DNA of 64,000 nucleotides from Candidatus Peribacteraceae bacterium (GCA_028718905.1 JAQUKV010000006.1:41300-105299), one strand, 5' to 3'; positions 9,048 through 19,014 are shown, counted from the first letter of the stretch. Program-made: numbers and translations. Notes: a model not told the origin generated them from the letters alone.

Positions 9048-10328
9048 CTAATCCTTCATCATCCTCCCCGCCAGCTCCGTCACGTTTCCGGCGCCAAGGA
9101 CGAGCAGGACGTCGTGCGGCTTAAGAATTTTTCCGCGGAGTAGACGCTCTGTTTCGTCAAGGGATTTGCCGTTGATCGCCTGAACGGCACTCCCCTTCTG
9201 CAGGTCCCGGACGAACAGATCCACGTCCACGGTGCCGCTCTCACAATCGGGCCGCGCATCGTAGATATTCGGGATCATGACGATCGCGGCTTCCGCAAAC
9301 GCCTGCGTGAACGCCTCATACAATTTGCGTGTGCGGTCATGCGTGTGCGGCTGGAACACGACGACAATCCTTCTGCCGGGGTACGCGCCCAGCAGCGCCT
9401 GCACGGTTGCACGGATCTCGGTCGGATGGTGCCCGTAGTCGTCGATGACCGTGATCCCCTGCGCGGTCTCGCCTTTGACCTCCATGCGCCGCCAGCAGCC
9501 CGCGTAGTCGGCCAGCGAGGCAATGGCCTTCTCCGGTGCAATCTGCAGCTCCTTCGCAAGCGCTTGAACGAGCTGTCCGTTTTGTTGCATGTGCGTGCCG
9601 GGTGTTGCGAGCGTCGGGAGCGGGAACGTATCGGCATCGATGACCGTCCGCCCTCCACGCTCCACAATCGACACGCAGACGGGATCTTTTTCGTGCGTGA
9701 TGACAAGACCGTCCGGCGGCAGACGCTTCAGGAAATCCACAAATGCCTGCTCGTAATCCTGCTGCGACCGATAGTAATCAAAATGATCGCCGTCCGCATT
9801 TGTGAGCAGAACGATCGCAGGCGAAAGAAAATGGAAGGACCGGCGGTACTCGCACGCCTCCACGACGAAGAGATGACTCCCCCCCTTGCGCCAGTTGCGG
9901 CCACCGAGCTCGCGGGCCTTCGTCCCCACGATCACACTGGGATCGAGCCCCGCATCGATGAGCACGCGCGCCGCCATCGCGGTCGTGGACGATTTGCCGT
10001 GCGTGCCGCAGACGGCGATTGTCTGAAAATCGTTCGTCAGCTCGCCAAGCGCCTGAAAGTACGACTGTTGCGGGATACCGAGCGCCAAAGCCCGCTCACG
10101 TTCGGGGCTGGTTCCCGGCACCGCCTCGGAATAGACGAAAAGATCGCAGTCCTCGGGAATATGCGACCCGTCCTGCGTGAGGAACACTTCGATCCCCTGC
10201 CCCGTAAGATCGCGCACGATCTCCGATTCCGTACGGTCGCTGCCAAGCACGCTGTGCCCCTGACTCGCACGGTATGCCGCGTAGGCCGAGAGCCCGATGC
10301 CGCCGATGCCGGAACAGTAAATTTTCAT
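9048..10328 (-). CDS. murC: UDP-N-acetylmuramate--L-alanine ligase
   Basis: Start MKIYCSGIGGIGLSAYA; AVCGTHGKSSTTAMAARVL; VVFQPHTHDRT. Confidence 0.9.
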   Translation of the reverse strand: MKIYCSGIGGIGLSAYAAYRASQGHSVLGSDRTESEIVRDLTGQGIEVFLTQDGSHIPEDCDLFVYSEAVPGTSPERERALALGIPQQSYFQALGELTNDFQTIAVCGTHGKSSTTAMAARVLIDAGLDPSVIVGTKARELGGRNWRKGGSHLFVVEACEYRRSFHFLSPAIVLLTNADGDHFDYYRSQQDYEQAFVDFLKRLPPDGLVITHEKDPVCVSIVERGGRTVIDADTFPLPTLATPGTHMQQNGQLVQALAKELQIAPEKAIASLADYAGCWRRMEVKGETAQGITVIDDYGHHPTEIRATVQALLGAYPGRRIVVVFQPHTHDRTRKLYEAFTQAFAEAAIVMIPNIYDARPDCESGTVDVDLFVRDLQKGSAVQAINGKSLDETERLLRGKILKPHDVLLVLGAGNVTELAGRMMKD

Positions 10329-10480
10329 CGAGGGATTGGAGATGAGAGATAGTATATTAGGGATCAACTTGCATGGGTTCCAGTATTAGAAAGAGAAAGG
10401 TAATCTGTGCCATGATGAGCAGCCAATGAAATCCCGCCCCAATCCCCAATCCCCAATCTCTAATTCCTAATCCCTAAACC

Positions 10481-10927
10481 GTGGCCTATCAGCATATCGA
10501 ACCGATCTCGAAGCAGCTCACGATCATCGTGGGTCTGACGGTTGTGGGGTTCATGGCGTTCGGTCTGGCACTCTCCTTCTACCGCAACGTGCTCTTCGAG
10601 CAGACGCTGGAGGATATCCGCAACCAGAATACGGCGCTGCGCCGGAGCATCGCCGCAGGATACAAGGAACTCGATTACTACCGTTCCGTCCAGTTCAAAG
10701 ACAAGTACGCCAAAGAGAATCTGAGCATGGTGAAACCGGGCGAGAAGGTGCTGATCATCACCGAACAACAGCGTCCCCTCGACCAAACGGAAAGCGATCA
10801 GGGCAGTTATTCCGAAGAGCGTGAAGCCGCGTACATGGAACTGCTCCGTCAGATGCCGGTCTTCGAGCACTGGAAACTGTACTTCTTCCACTCTGACCGG
10901 ATCGAGGAACTGAAACGGGCGCTCTGA
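10481..10927 (+). CDS. septum formation initiator-like (FtsB/DivIC family) protein
   Basis: GTG start; N-terminal TM then coiled coil RNQNTALRRSIAAGYKELDYYRS. Confidence 0.6.
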   Translation: MAYQHIEPISKQLTIIVGLTVVGFMAFGLALSFYRNVLFEQTLEDIRNQNTALRRSIAAGYKELDYYRSVQFKDKYAKENLSMVKPGEKVLIITEQQRPLDQTESDQGSYSEEREAAYMELLRQMPVFEHWKLYFFHSDRIEELKRAL

Positions 10928-11139
10928 TCGGCTCCGCTCAGAACAGGCCCTGCTATTTATGAAGTACATGGCCGGAAGAACTCAGTGAGGGGTGAAGAGG
11001 AGCCCCGCACCAGAACTCGTTTCACTCGCTCGGTACGGGGCATGTCCCAGAACGTCCTCGGCAGGTAGTGGCTGTGGCATGTACCGAACGCCGTACTTCA
11101 CAAAACAGGCGTCGAAGACGCCTGCGGCGCTCTGGTACA

Positions 11140-11217
<78 letters not shown>

Positions 11218-11249
11218 CGAAACCTTGTCTATTCTGCCTGAGTATTTCC

Positions 11250-11277
11250 TTGCACGGAAGAGGAAAATGCGTAGAAT
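11250..11277 (+). promoter_or_regulatory. rpmA promoter (near-leaderless)
   Basis: TTGCAC, 16-nt spacer, TAGAAT; ATG 9 nt after the -10 box. Confidence 0.5.
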
Positions 11278-11286
11278 CTCCCCGCT

Positions 11287-11571
11287 ATGGCACATAAGAA
11301 AGCAGGAGGCTCCACCAGTAACGGCAGAGACAGTATTGCAAAGCGCCGCGGCGTGAAACGTTCCGGCGGGCAGGTGGTTTCGGCGGGTGAGGTCCTGATC
11401 CGTCAGAAAGGATTCTGGTACCGTCCCGGAGCCAATACGCACGTGGGGAAGGACTGGACGATTCATGCCTCCGTGGACGGACAGGTCCGTTTTTCCGAAA
11501 AACGCGTGGTGAAGTTCAGCGGCAAGCGCGAGCACTGCACCATGGTGCACATCGAACCGGTGAAAGCGTGA
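11287..11571 (+). CDS. rpmA: 50S ribosomal protein L27
   Basis: [42 protein letters not shown]. Confidence 0.97.
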   Translation: MAHKKAGGSTSNGRDSIAKRRGVKRSGGQVVSAGEVLIRQKGFWYRPGANTHVGKDWTIHASVDGQVRFSEKRVVKFSGKREHCTMVHIEPVKA

Positions 11572-11590
11572 GAGCGAACGGCATGTTATA

Positions 11591-12313
11591 GTGGTGGATG
11601 TGCCCCCCTCTGTTCCCGATTTCAAGATTTCTCCGGCAACCATGCAACGTCCGTCGTCCCGTTCGGATGCCATGCATGGTCCGTTCTGGCAGAGGTTCTT
11701 TGAGGAAGCCGCCACCCGGATCTTCACCGCAGGGGGAATGATTGTCGACATCGGCGGAGGACTCAGGCTCGATCCGCGCAGAGGAGACAGAGTGAACCCC
11801 AATCACCAGAAACAATTCGGCCGTTTCCTTGCAGACACGCGCGTGCAGTACCGCGTGACGGATTATACCGGCCAGTTCCATCCCGATTTTGTGGAAGACA
11901 TCCATGCGCTCTCCTTCGCCGATTCCTCGATCGACGGACTGTTCTGCATGGCCGTACTGGAACACGTCTACGATCCCAAAAAGGCTGCAGAGCAAGTGAC
12001 ACGCGTGCTCAAGCCGGGCGGCATGGGCCTCTTGTACGTCCCCTTTCTGTACCGCTACCACGCGACGACGACGAAGGACTACCTCGATTACTTCCGCTAT
12101 TCGAAAGACGGAATCGCCTACCTCTTCCGCGGTTGCAGGGAAATCGAAATCTGCCCCGTGCGCGGGCTCTTCGAATCGCTCCTGCGCTTTACCCCGCTCC
12201 ACCGCATCGGCATACTGCGCTGGCTGCTGCGCTGTCTTGATTGGAGCACAGCACGCATGCGCGTTGTTTCGGAGGTTCAAACTTCAGGATACTTCATTCG
12301 AATAAAGAAATAA
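11591..12313 (+). CDS. SAM-dependent methyltransferase (class I)
   Basis: GGMIVDIGGGLRLDPRR, IDGLFCMAVLEHVYDPKKAAEQVTRVLKPGGMGLLYVPF. Confidence 0.8.
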   Translation: MVDVPPSVPDFKISPATMQRPSSRSDAMHGPFWQRFFEEAATRIFTAGGMIVDIGGGLRLDPRRGDRVNPNHQKQFGRFLADTRVQYRVTDYTGQFHPDFVEDIHALSFADSSIDGLFCMAVLEHVYDPKKAAEQVTRVLKPGGMGLLYVPFLYRYHATTTKDYLDYFRYSKDGIAYLFRGCREIEICPVRGLFESLLRFTPLHRIGILRWLLRCLDWSTARMRVVSEVQTSGYFIRIKK

Positions 12314-12331
12314 TCATGCTACGATGGATTC

Positions 12332-13015
12332 ATGTCTGATCTCGGAGGTCCAGAAATAGGCGCACCCGGCGAGGGGGCAGCGGGCGGGTTCGAGGAGTTG
12401 AGCGAAGAAGCCAAACAGCGCTTCGCCGCAGCGGCTGCCGGCATGCAACAAATCCGTCGCGAGGAGAAGAAGAGCAAGCGCCGCGACGATCAGGTGGCCA
12501 AGGCGATCGTCCAGTTCCTGGATGAAGCCGATCACACGCACCTCTTCATCCTGATCTCCCGTCTGGTCGCCCGCGACTGCCCCAGTATCTTCATCCTCGC
12601 CATTCTCTCGCTCATTCACCAGGGCTGCCGCGATACGGTGAAGGAATACTTGGGCGAATTGCTGAAAGAGATCCCCGAACCGGATCTGTCGGCTTCAAAC
12701 GCTCTGACGAAAAGCGGCGCCATCGCCGTGGAGGAGGGTCAGATTCTCATCCGATGGATCACACGTCTGCAGACCGTGCTCTCGCTCGATGTCGCCGGAA
12801 TCCTCCTGAAACTCATGATCGACGAGAAACACATCGACGGCACCATTCTGCAGCTCACGACATTCGTGCTGCAGGAATTCTTTCGCGCGCAGAAGAAAGA
12901 AGTCCCGTTCGAGAAGCTGCAACCTCTCACCGCAAGCATCCTGCAAACGGTCTTCGAACCGTTCATTCCGGGGGTACGCAAACTCCTGCAGGAACGGGTG
13001 AAGGAGGGAAATTGA
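12332..13015 (+). CDS. hypothetical protein
   Basis: 227-aa ORF with coherent helical composition; long antisense ORFs are less plausible. Confidence 0.7.
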   Translation: MSDLGGPEIGAPGEGAAGGFEELSEEAKQRFAAAAAGMQQIRREEKKSKRRDDQVAKAIVQFLDEADHTHLFILISRLVARDCPSIFILAILSLIHQGCRDTVKEYLGELLKEIPEPDLSASNALTKSGAIAVEEGQILIRWITRLQTVLSLDVAGILLKLMIDEKHIDGTILQLTTFVLQEFFRAQKKEVPFEKLQPLTASILQTVFEPFIPGVRKLLQERVKEGN

Positions 13016-13026
13016 GAGCGAGGAAT

Positions 13027-13175
13027 CTGCCTCACCCCTATCCCCCTCTCCGCCCCGGCCGACGCCAACCGGAGAGGGGGCAAATTTTTTCATTGAACAA
13101 AACTGGAAACAGGAGAAACACTCCCCTCTCCCGTCGGCGAACGGGAGGGTAGGGAGAGGGGTTGGGGAGTGAGGC
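13027..13175. repeat. CCCTCTCC/GGAGAGGG-type intergenic inverted repeats (two adjacent)
   Basis: CCTCACCCCTATCCCCCTCTCCG...CGGAGAGGGGG and CTCCCCTCTCCCGTCGGCGAACGGGAGGGTAGGGAGAGGGG. Confidence 0.7.
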
Positions 13176-13189
13176 AAGGCCAAGAAACC

Positions 13190-13738
13190 TCATTGAGCTC
13201 CGAAGGGAAAATCCTGAAGCAGCGTCTGTTTCACTCCGTTCACTTCAGCGTAGAGACGCAACCGGTCCGCCGGAACCTCGAACCCCGTTCCTTCGAGAAT
13301 CTTCATTACTTTCTTCTTCACCGTATTGAAGCGCTGCGGATGCCCGATGCGCGCGAGCGTGATGTGCGGCGCGAAGGGCCGCCCGTCGGACCACGGGCAG
13401 GTCTTTTTCACGCGCGCCAGCTCCTCGCTGAAACCAACGGAAAGAAAAAGAACATGATCCTCGCCTCTTGCTCCGAACGTCTCTGCACCCGTGACCTTCA
13501 TCGTGAACGGCGCATGGAGAGAGGAAATTTTCCGGGCCTGCGCCACTATCCCCTGATACTCGAGCTGCCCCACGCTCGGCCAGAACATGAGTGTCAGGTG
13601 CGGGGAGGCGGGATTCTGAAAACGAAGGATATCCGCGAAGGACTTGAGCTCCTCCTGCAGCGCCTGAAACAGCCACTTGGGCTGTCCTTCGAGAGACAGC
13701 GCGAGAAAGACGGAGCGGAGGGGGAAATGCATTTCCAC
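13190..13738 (-). CDS. thpR: RNA 2',3'-cyclic phosphodiesterase / 2'-5' RNA ligase family
   Basis: Two HxTx motifs (HLTLMFW, HITLARIG), 182 aa. Confidence 0.85.
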   Translation of the reverse strand: MEMHFPLRSVFLALSLEGQPKWLFQALQEELKSFADILRFQNPASPHLTLMFWPSVGQLEYQGIVAQARKISSLHAPFTMKVTGAETFGARGEDHVLFLSVGFSEELARVKKTCPWSDGRPFAPHITLARIGHPQRFNTVKKKVMKILEGTGFEVPADRLRLYAEVNGVKQTLLQDFPFGAQ

Positions 13739-13812
13739 GGACCCATTCTACTGAAATGATTGGATGGTCGCACCCGTTGAGCTAGCCTAGCTCCATCGTT
13801 CACCCCATCCCC

Positions 13813-14121
13813 ATGGAATCATGTATCGCCTGCAGCATGCCGCTCGCACAACCGAAAGATAAGGGTTGCGACACGAAGGAGGGGCCGGTGTGCGTTCACT
13901 GTATGACGCCGGGGGGCGGCGTGAAAAACTGCGATGAGGTGTTTGAAGGCGGCGTGGCATTTTTCTTGTCTGCGACGCAAACGACGGACCGCATCCTGGC
14001 TGAAAAGCTCGTCCGCAAGACGATGAATGGCCTGCCCTATTGGCAAAAAAATCCCTGCTCCTGCCTGAAAGGAGAGCAGGCGAGCGATGCGGAGTTTGCG
14101 GCGGCGATGACTCAGCTCTAG
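13813..14121 (+). CDS. Cys-rich (zinc-ribbon-like) hypothetical protein
   Basis: MESCIACSMPLAQPKDKGCDTKEGPVCVHCMTPGG: CxxC pairs. Confidence 0.65.
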   Translation: MESCIACSMPLAQPKDKGCDTKEGPVCVHCMTPGGGVKNCDEVFEGGVAFFLSATQTTDRILAEKLVRKTMNGLPYWQKNPCSCLKGEQASDAEFAAAMTQL

Positions 14122-14162
14122 CGCTTGAGCACGCTCAAAAACGCCTCCTGCGTGAGTGTCAT
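14118..14162 (-). other. orphan copy of the lepA 3' end
   Basis: ATGACACTCACGCAGGAGGCGTTTTTGAGCGTGCTCAAGCGCTAG = (M)TLTQEAFLSVLKR*, same peptide as the lepA C-terminus VTLTQEAFLSVLKR*. Confidence 0.85.
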
Positions 14163-14182
14163 CCCTCGACTTCGCTCGGGAT
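14163..14182. repeat. small palindrome of the CCCTGAGCGAAGTCGAAGGG type
   Basis: CCCTCGACTTCGCTCGGGAT between the lepA stop and the orphan tail. Confidence 0.75.
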
Positions 14183-14215
14183 CACGGCTCTTCCATGAAA
14201 CAACGAAGGACATTC

Positions 14216-16051
14216 TTATCGTTTCAGAACACTCAGGAACGCTTCTTGGGTCAACGTGACCTTGCCCATTTTCTTCATGCGCTTCTTCCCCTTCTTTTGC
14301 TTTTCGAGCAGCTTGTTCTTGCGCGTCACATCGCCGCCATACAGGTACCCCGTCACATCCTTGCGGTAGGCCGCCACGGTTTCGCGCGCCACGATCTTGC
14401 CGCCGATCGCGGCCTGCACGGGAACCTGGAACTGCTGCTTCGGCATGACCTCCTTGAGCTTCTTGCAGATGACGGCACCCACGTGGTGCGCCTCGGACCG
14501 GTGCACGATGGTCGAGAGCGCATCCGCGCTCTCGCCCAGCAGAAGAATCTGCAGCTTCACAAGATCCCCGGAACGGTATCCGATGGGATCGTAACTCATG
14601 GAACCGTAGCCGGACGTCGCCGACTTGAGAAGGTCGAAGAAATCGAGCACGATGCCCTGCAGCGGCACCTCGAAAATGAGCAGAGCGCGCTCGGCATCGA
14701 GATAGCTCAATGCCTGCTGAATGCCGCGGCGCTCCCCGACGAGCGTCATGGCGGCACCGATATCCTGCGCGCGGCACACGATCTCCAGCTTCACCCACGG
14801 TTCGCGCACCTCGGCGATGCACGAAGGATCGGGAAAGTCCGCGGGATTGCTGATGCGAGCGGTATCCGGTTCGTCCGGTTTGAGCAGGCTCGCGCGCACC
14901 ACCTCGGCCGGGCGGCGGACAGCCAGCTTCACTTCGTAGAGCACGCTCGGCGCAGTGATGATCAGATCGCAATCGTGCTCGCGCTCCAGCCGCTCCTGCA
15001 CGATATCCATATGGAGAAGTCCGAGGAACCCGCAGCGGAACCCGTTGCCCAGTGCCGCATTGTGTTCCGGCTCGAATTTGAGAGCGGCATCGTTGAGGGC
15101 CAGCTTCTCCAGCGCCTCGCGAAGATCGGGATAGTCATCGGCCTCCGACGGGTAGAGCCCGGCAAAAACCATGGGCTGCACTTCTTTGTAGCCGGGAAGC
15201 GCTTTCACCTCACTGGAAGAAGAAACGGTATCCCCCGTCCGCACCGAGCGCACATCTTTGGATCCTGTGACGATGTAGCCGATTTCACCTTCTTGCAGAG
15301 CGGGATCCGATGCGTACTTGGGCGCGAAATGTCCCAGATCCAGCACCTCGACCGGCGTCTTGGTCCCGAGCAGGTGCACCCTGTCGCCCTTTTTAAACTG
15401 ACCCTCCACGACGCGCACGTAGGCGACCGCTCCACGGTAGGGATCCATGATGGCATCGAAGATGAGAGCGCGCGCCGCAGCCGTACTGCGTACTGCATTC
15501 TGCGTACTGCTTCCCAACCGGGGTGGAGGAATCCTCCCGATCACCGCATCCAATACATCAGGTACTCCCCTGCCCTCCTTGGCGGAAATTCGAAGGATGT
15601 CTTCTTTCTGACATCCGAGGAGTTTTATCACTTCCTCGCTCACGCGCTCGGGATCGGCCGCGGGCAGGTCGATCTTGTTGAGGACCGGAATGATCGTGAG
15701 ATCGTGCTCCATAGCCATCGTGAGCACGGCCAGGGTCTGCGCCTGAATGCCCTGCGAGCAATCGACGAGCAGAATCGCCCCCTCGCACGCCACGAGACTG
15801 CGGCTGACCTCGTAACGGAAATCCGTGTGCCCGGGCGTGTCGATGAGGTTCAGCTGGATTCCCTTCCAGCCCATCCGCACGGGGGTCAGCTTGATCGTGA
15901 TGCCGCGCTCCCGCTCCAGGTCCATCATGTCGAGCAGCTGCTCCTTCATCTCGCGTTTCTGGAGTGTGCCCGTGGCTTCGATCATGCGGTCGGCCAGCGT
16001 GGACTTGCCGTGGTCTATATGAGCAATAATGCAAAAGTTACGTATTTCCAT
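14216..16051 (-). CDS. lepA: elongation factor 4 (LepA)
   Basis: Start MEIRNFCIIAHIDHGKSTLADRMIE; GHTDFRYEVSRSL; ends KVTLTQEAFLSVLKR. Confidence 0.95.
   Translation of the reverse strand: MEIRNFCIIAHIDHGKSTLADRMIEATGTLQKREMKEQLLDMMDLERERGITIKLTPVRMGWKGIQLNLIDTPGHTDFRYEVSRSLVACEGAILLVDCSQGIQAQTLAVLTMAMEHDLTIIPVLNKIDLPAADPERVSEEVIKLLGCQKEDILRISAKEGRGVPDVLDAVIGRIPPPRLGSSTQNAVRSTAAARALIFDAIMDPYRGAVAYVRVVEGQFKKGDRVHLLGTKTPVEVLDLGHFAPKYASDPALQEGEIGYIVTGSKDVRSVRTGDTVSSSSEVKALPGYKEVQPMVFAGLYPSEADDYPDLREALEKLALNDAALKFEPEHNAALGNGFRCGFLGLLHMDIVQERLEREHDCDLIITAPSVLYEVKLAVRRPAEVVRASLLKPDEPDTARISNPADFPDPSCIAEVREPWVKLEIVCRAQDIGAAMTLVGERRGIQQALSYLDAERALLIFEVPLQGIVLDFFDLLKSATSGYGSMSYDPIGYRSGDLVKLQILLLGESADALSTIVHRSEAHHVGAVICKKLKEVMPKQQFQVPVQAAIGGKIVARETVAAYRKDVTGYLYGGDVTRKNKLLEKQKKGKKRMKKMGKVTLTQEAFLSVLKR
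15482..15513 (-). repeat. GTACTGC word array inserted in frame in lepA
   Basis: CCGTACTGCGTACTGCATTCTGCGTACTGCTTCCCA; encodes GSSTQNAVRST between RIPPP and ALIFDA. Confidence 0.7.
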
Positions 16052-16079
16052 ACTTATCCAGAAAGAGAAGCGCGACCTG

Positions 16080-16144
16080 CCCCGCACCGAACGAGCGGTC
16101 ACAGACCCCGAGCGAAGCCGAGGGGAGCGAGGTCTGGTGCGGGG
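16080..16144. repeat. nested palindromic element between lepA and its 5' echo
   Basis: CCCCGCACC...GGTGCGGGG outer stem; CAGACC...GGTCTG inner; core CCCCGAGCGAAGCCGAGGGG. Confidence 0.8.
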
Positions 16145-16145
16145 T

Positions 16146-16169
16146 GATGCAGAAGTTACGAATATCCAT
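16146..16169 (-). other. orphan copy of the lepA 5' end
   Basis: ATGGATATTCGTAACTTCTGCATC (MDIRNFCI) versus lepA ATGGAAATACGTAACTTTTGCATT (MEIRNFCI). Confidence 0.75.
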
Positions 16170-16228
16170 AATTCGTATAACGGCTCCACAATAGCAAATT
16201 CCGCTTCTTGAAGACACCGATTGCCCGA

Positions 16229-18976
16229 TTACTTCTGCACCGCCTCGAGTACCCTCGCCCCGGCATCCAGCAGCTTCTCATACTCTGCGATCAGATTTTC
16301 ATACCGCGATAGATAACGATCTCTCGATAATGCAGTGATCTCTTCAGTCTTCTTCGGATTCCATGTATTCATCTGATCACGTGCATCCAGCCGTTTCTGG
16401 TGCTTCTCCTCTTCCCAACTACGGCTACGGGCCTCATCGAGCTTTCGAAAGTCCACGCCGATATTCCTCGCGGGACGCGCTGGATCCGTCACAAGGTAAT
16501 CAGTGAGGGGGAACAAACGCTCATACTTCATTTTCTGTTCCCGCGCATGCTTGCGCACTTCTTCACACCACAGCTGTACAATCTCTGCATATTCGCGCGT
16601 ATCAGTATCCGTGATCGACCGCTTCGCACGCTCAATGGCCTGCGTCAAACGGGTGGATCCGTCTTCGATTACGAAACACTGTTGCCGACGCTTCAGGTAC
16701 ATGAGTTCAGTGCGATAACGCGGTATCGTACGATCAATATCGGGATATCCCTCGTACAGCTCAATGGCTGCAGTGATGCCTTCGTACTCCCGCGGTACCT
16801 GAAGACGGGCATCGCGCATCATGACGCGTCGCAAATCGGCAGCGACGAGCACGATGCCAATGGGACCAAGCACCTTTCCAATCCGAGATGTTCGCGATGC
16901 GCCCTCGGCAACTTTCTCGGCTGTTGCGGTTTCGCCTGCAACAGATCCCTCCACAACGACGGCACCCGCACCACGCAGACGGCTGGGTAGTCGCACAAGA
17001 CCACGTGCACCGCTCCAGAGTCCGCTCCCAATTGAACGGGCGACTTTGCCCCCTGCTTTGATGACGAGGATCGTACCGACAATCCCAATGACCAATGCAA
17101 CGCCCGCCGTAATGAGGAACCATTTCTTCAAATTATTGAATCGCTCACTCAGGACATTAAGTGCCAGGCCGACATCGAGGTGCACATCAATATTCTTATC
17201 CACGCCATGCAGGAATTTCGCATACTCCCCCATAAAGCCGGAAGGTGGTTGGTCGGCACCGAAATCACCCTGTAACTGCCGGATGAGCATGAGCGAAACA
17301 GTTGCATCCCCGTACATCGCCCTCAATGCATCCACATTCGATGGAGTGACCCGTTCATTTGGAAGCATGGCTACACCCTCTTCATTAAACTTCACTGTTT
17401 CCAGCGCCACAGCCGAAGGCGGCTTCACCATCTGGAGGAGCGTGATGGACTCTCGGAATTGCTGCACCTTGGAACGGTCAAACTTCTGCATGAGGTCGAG
17501 GATGCTCGTGGCCTTCTCGCGCACGGTCTTCTTCTCCTCATCGTTCAGTTCCTCCCAGCGTTCCTTGCCGACGGGCCATCCCATTGCCTCATCGAGCGGC
17601 TCTGTGAGAGAATCCTGTGCCGCCTTCTTCAATCCGAATTTCTCGGGAACAGCGATGGTGAAGAACTCCGCAAGACGATGTGTCATCTGCCTCACGGCCT
17701 CACGACCGTTCTTGTTCCATAGATCTTCCGTCTTCTCTTTCATGCCCGGATCCAACAGGTCCTTTTCGACGCGTTCGAGAAAATTCCCCATCTGCCCAAG
17801 GTGATGCGCCTTACGCATCTCCATATTCTCGGCAATGGCATCGCGGACTTCGGGGGGGGTTTTGAGCGGACTGATACCGCCAACCCCTTCAAAGCTGTAC
17901 TTCTTGCCGAACTGCTCCTGGATCGCCGAGAGTTCGGTCTGTGCAATGCCATACTCCCCGAGATCCTGAGTCAGAGAAAGAATCTCACCGGTGACCGCAC
18001 GCCGTTTCTCCCCAAGCTCAGCAAACTGTGCATTCACCGATCTGACGCGCTGCTGCAGAAAGTCGTGCCGGTCTTTATCCGCTTCCGTAAATTCCCCTTT
18101 CCCTCCTTCTGCAAGCTTGTGTTTGAGTGCAAGACGATCCAGTTCGGCACGCGCATTCGTCAGCACAGGATCACGTGCAATCTCACTCTGTTGGCTAAGA
18201 AACTGCTTATAGCGAAATTTCAGGAACTCCAGAACCATCTGCTTCGGCACGTAGCCAGCTTCAATTCCCTGCAAGCCATGATTGCCGGCAAGAATATCAA
18301 TGATACGCTGGTTCAGCTGATTGGCACGGATCAACTTCTGATCGTTGTCCCCCTCCAGTGCAGCCAGACTTTCTGCCGAGAGCCTGCGAACGTATTGCTC
18401 ACGCAACTGCTGTAGTGATGCCCGATCACCAAAACCCTCTGCACTATGCTGATCAAGCAGGAGCACCTGTGAGAAGCCTACTCGCTCCTGTGTGGCCTCC
18501 TGCAGGGCAGCCACATAGCGATCGGTATCCATCTCCATCTTCTGAATTTCCTGCGGCACAGATGGGACTCTGGCGCGGAGAACCCGATAGAGCCGGAGAC
18601 TGGCAACCACGTGACCCTGTGCCTGCCGGAAGTACTCGTGATACGCAACTGCCTGCTCGGCCACAATGAGCTCCTTGAGCTTTTCAGAATCCAGTGGCTT
18701 TCTCTCGTTCTTCGCTTCCTGTAATTCCTTGAGGCGTTGCAGTGCCGCGCGACGGTAGAGCAGCTCATTGTACCGGCTCTGTTCATTGTAAGTATCAATG
18801 CGATGATCCTTCACAATATCCTTCAGTTCCTTCTTAATCCATTGCTCTGTAATTTCACCAGGCAAAGGTTTTGCCTCCGGACCAAGCGTGCGCTCCAGTG
18901 CGTCGAGCGATCGGGAAAAAGACGGACCACGTTCGTTGGCTTCAGGTGCGCCTGCGGATGGTCGTTCGACTGGCAT
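16229..18976 (-). CDS. large hypothetical protein, helical with TM segments
   Basis: 915-aa ORF; TM segment WFLITAGVALVIGIVGTILVIKAGG plus a later hydrophobic stretch; no recognised family. Confidence 0.8.
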   Translation of the reverse strand: MPVERPSAGAPEANERGPSFSRSLDALERTLGPEAKPLPGEITEQWIKKELKDIVKDHRIDTYNEQSRYNELLYRRAALQRLKELQEAKNERKPLDSEKLKELIVAEQAVAYHEYFRQAQGHVVASLRLYRVLRARVPSVPQEIQKMEMDTDRYVAALQEATQERVGFSQVLLLDQHSAEGFGDRASLQQLREQYVRRLSAESLAALEGDNDQKLIRANQLNQRIIDILAGNHGLQGIEAGYVPKQMVLEFLKFRYKQFLSQQSEIARDPVLTNARAELDRLALKHKLAEGGKGEFTEADKDRHDFLQQRVRSVNAQFAELGEKRRAVTGEILSLTQDLGEYGIAQTELSAIQEQFGKKYSFEGVGGISPLKTPPEVRDAIAENMEMRKAHHLGQMGNFLERVEKDLLDPGMKEKTEDLWNKNGREAVRQMTHRLAEFFTIAVPEKFGLKKAAQDSLTEPLDEAMGWPVGKERWEELNDEEKKTVREKATSILDLMQKFDRSKVQQFRESITLLQMVKPPSAVALETVKFNEEGVAMLPNERVTPSNVDALRAMYGDATVSLMLIRQLQGDFGADQPPSGFMGEYAKFLHGVDKNIDVHLDVGLALNVLSERFNNLKKWFLITAGVALVIGIVGTILVIKAGGKVARSIGSGLWSGARGLVRLPSRLRGAGAVVVEGSVAGETATAEKVAEGASRTSRIGKVLGPIGIVLVAADLRRVMMRDARLQVPREYEGITAAIELYEGYPDIDRTIPRYRTELMYLKRRQQCFVIEDGSTRLTQAIERAKRSITDTDTREYAEIVQLWCEEVRKHAREQKMKYERLFPLTDYLVTDPARPARNIGVDFRKLDEARSRSWEEEKHQKRLDARDQMNTWNPKKTEEITALSRDRYLSRYENLIAEYEKLLDAGARVLEAVQK

Positions 18977-19014
18977 TGTTGGTGTGTAATGTGTGTGGCG
19001 TGAAACGCCAAGAC

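Noticed and set aside
14156-16147. 663-aa plus-strand ORF opposite lepA (likewise 3524..5188, 6639..8183, 25754..27817, 49817..53119)
   Set aside because: Antisense shadow ORFs of confidently identified genes in GC-rich sequence; composition is His/Arg-rich with no recognisable family.
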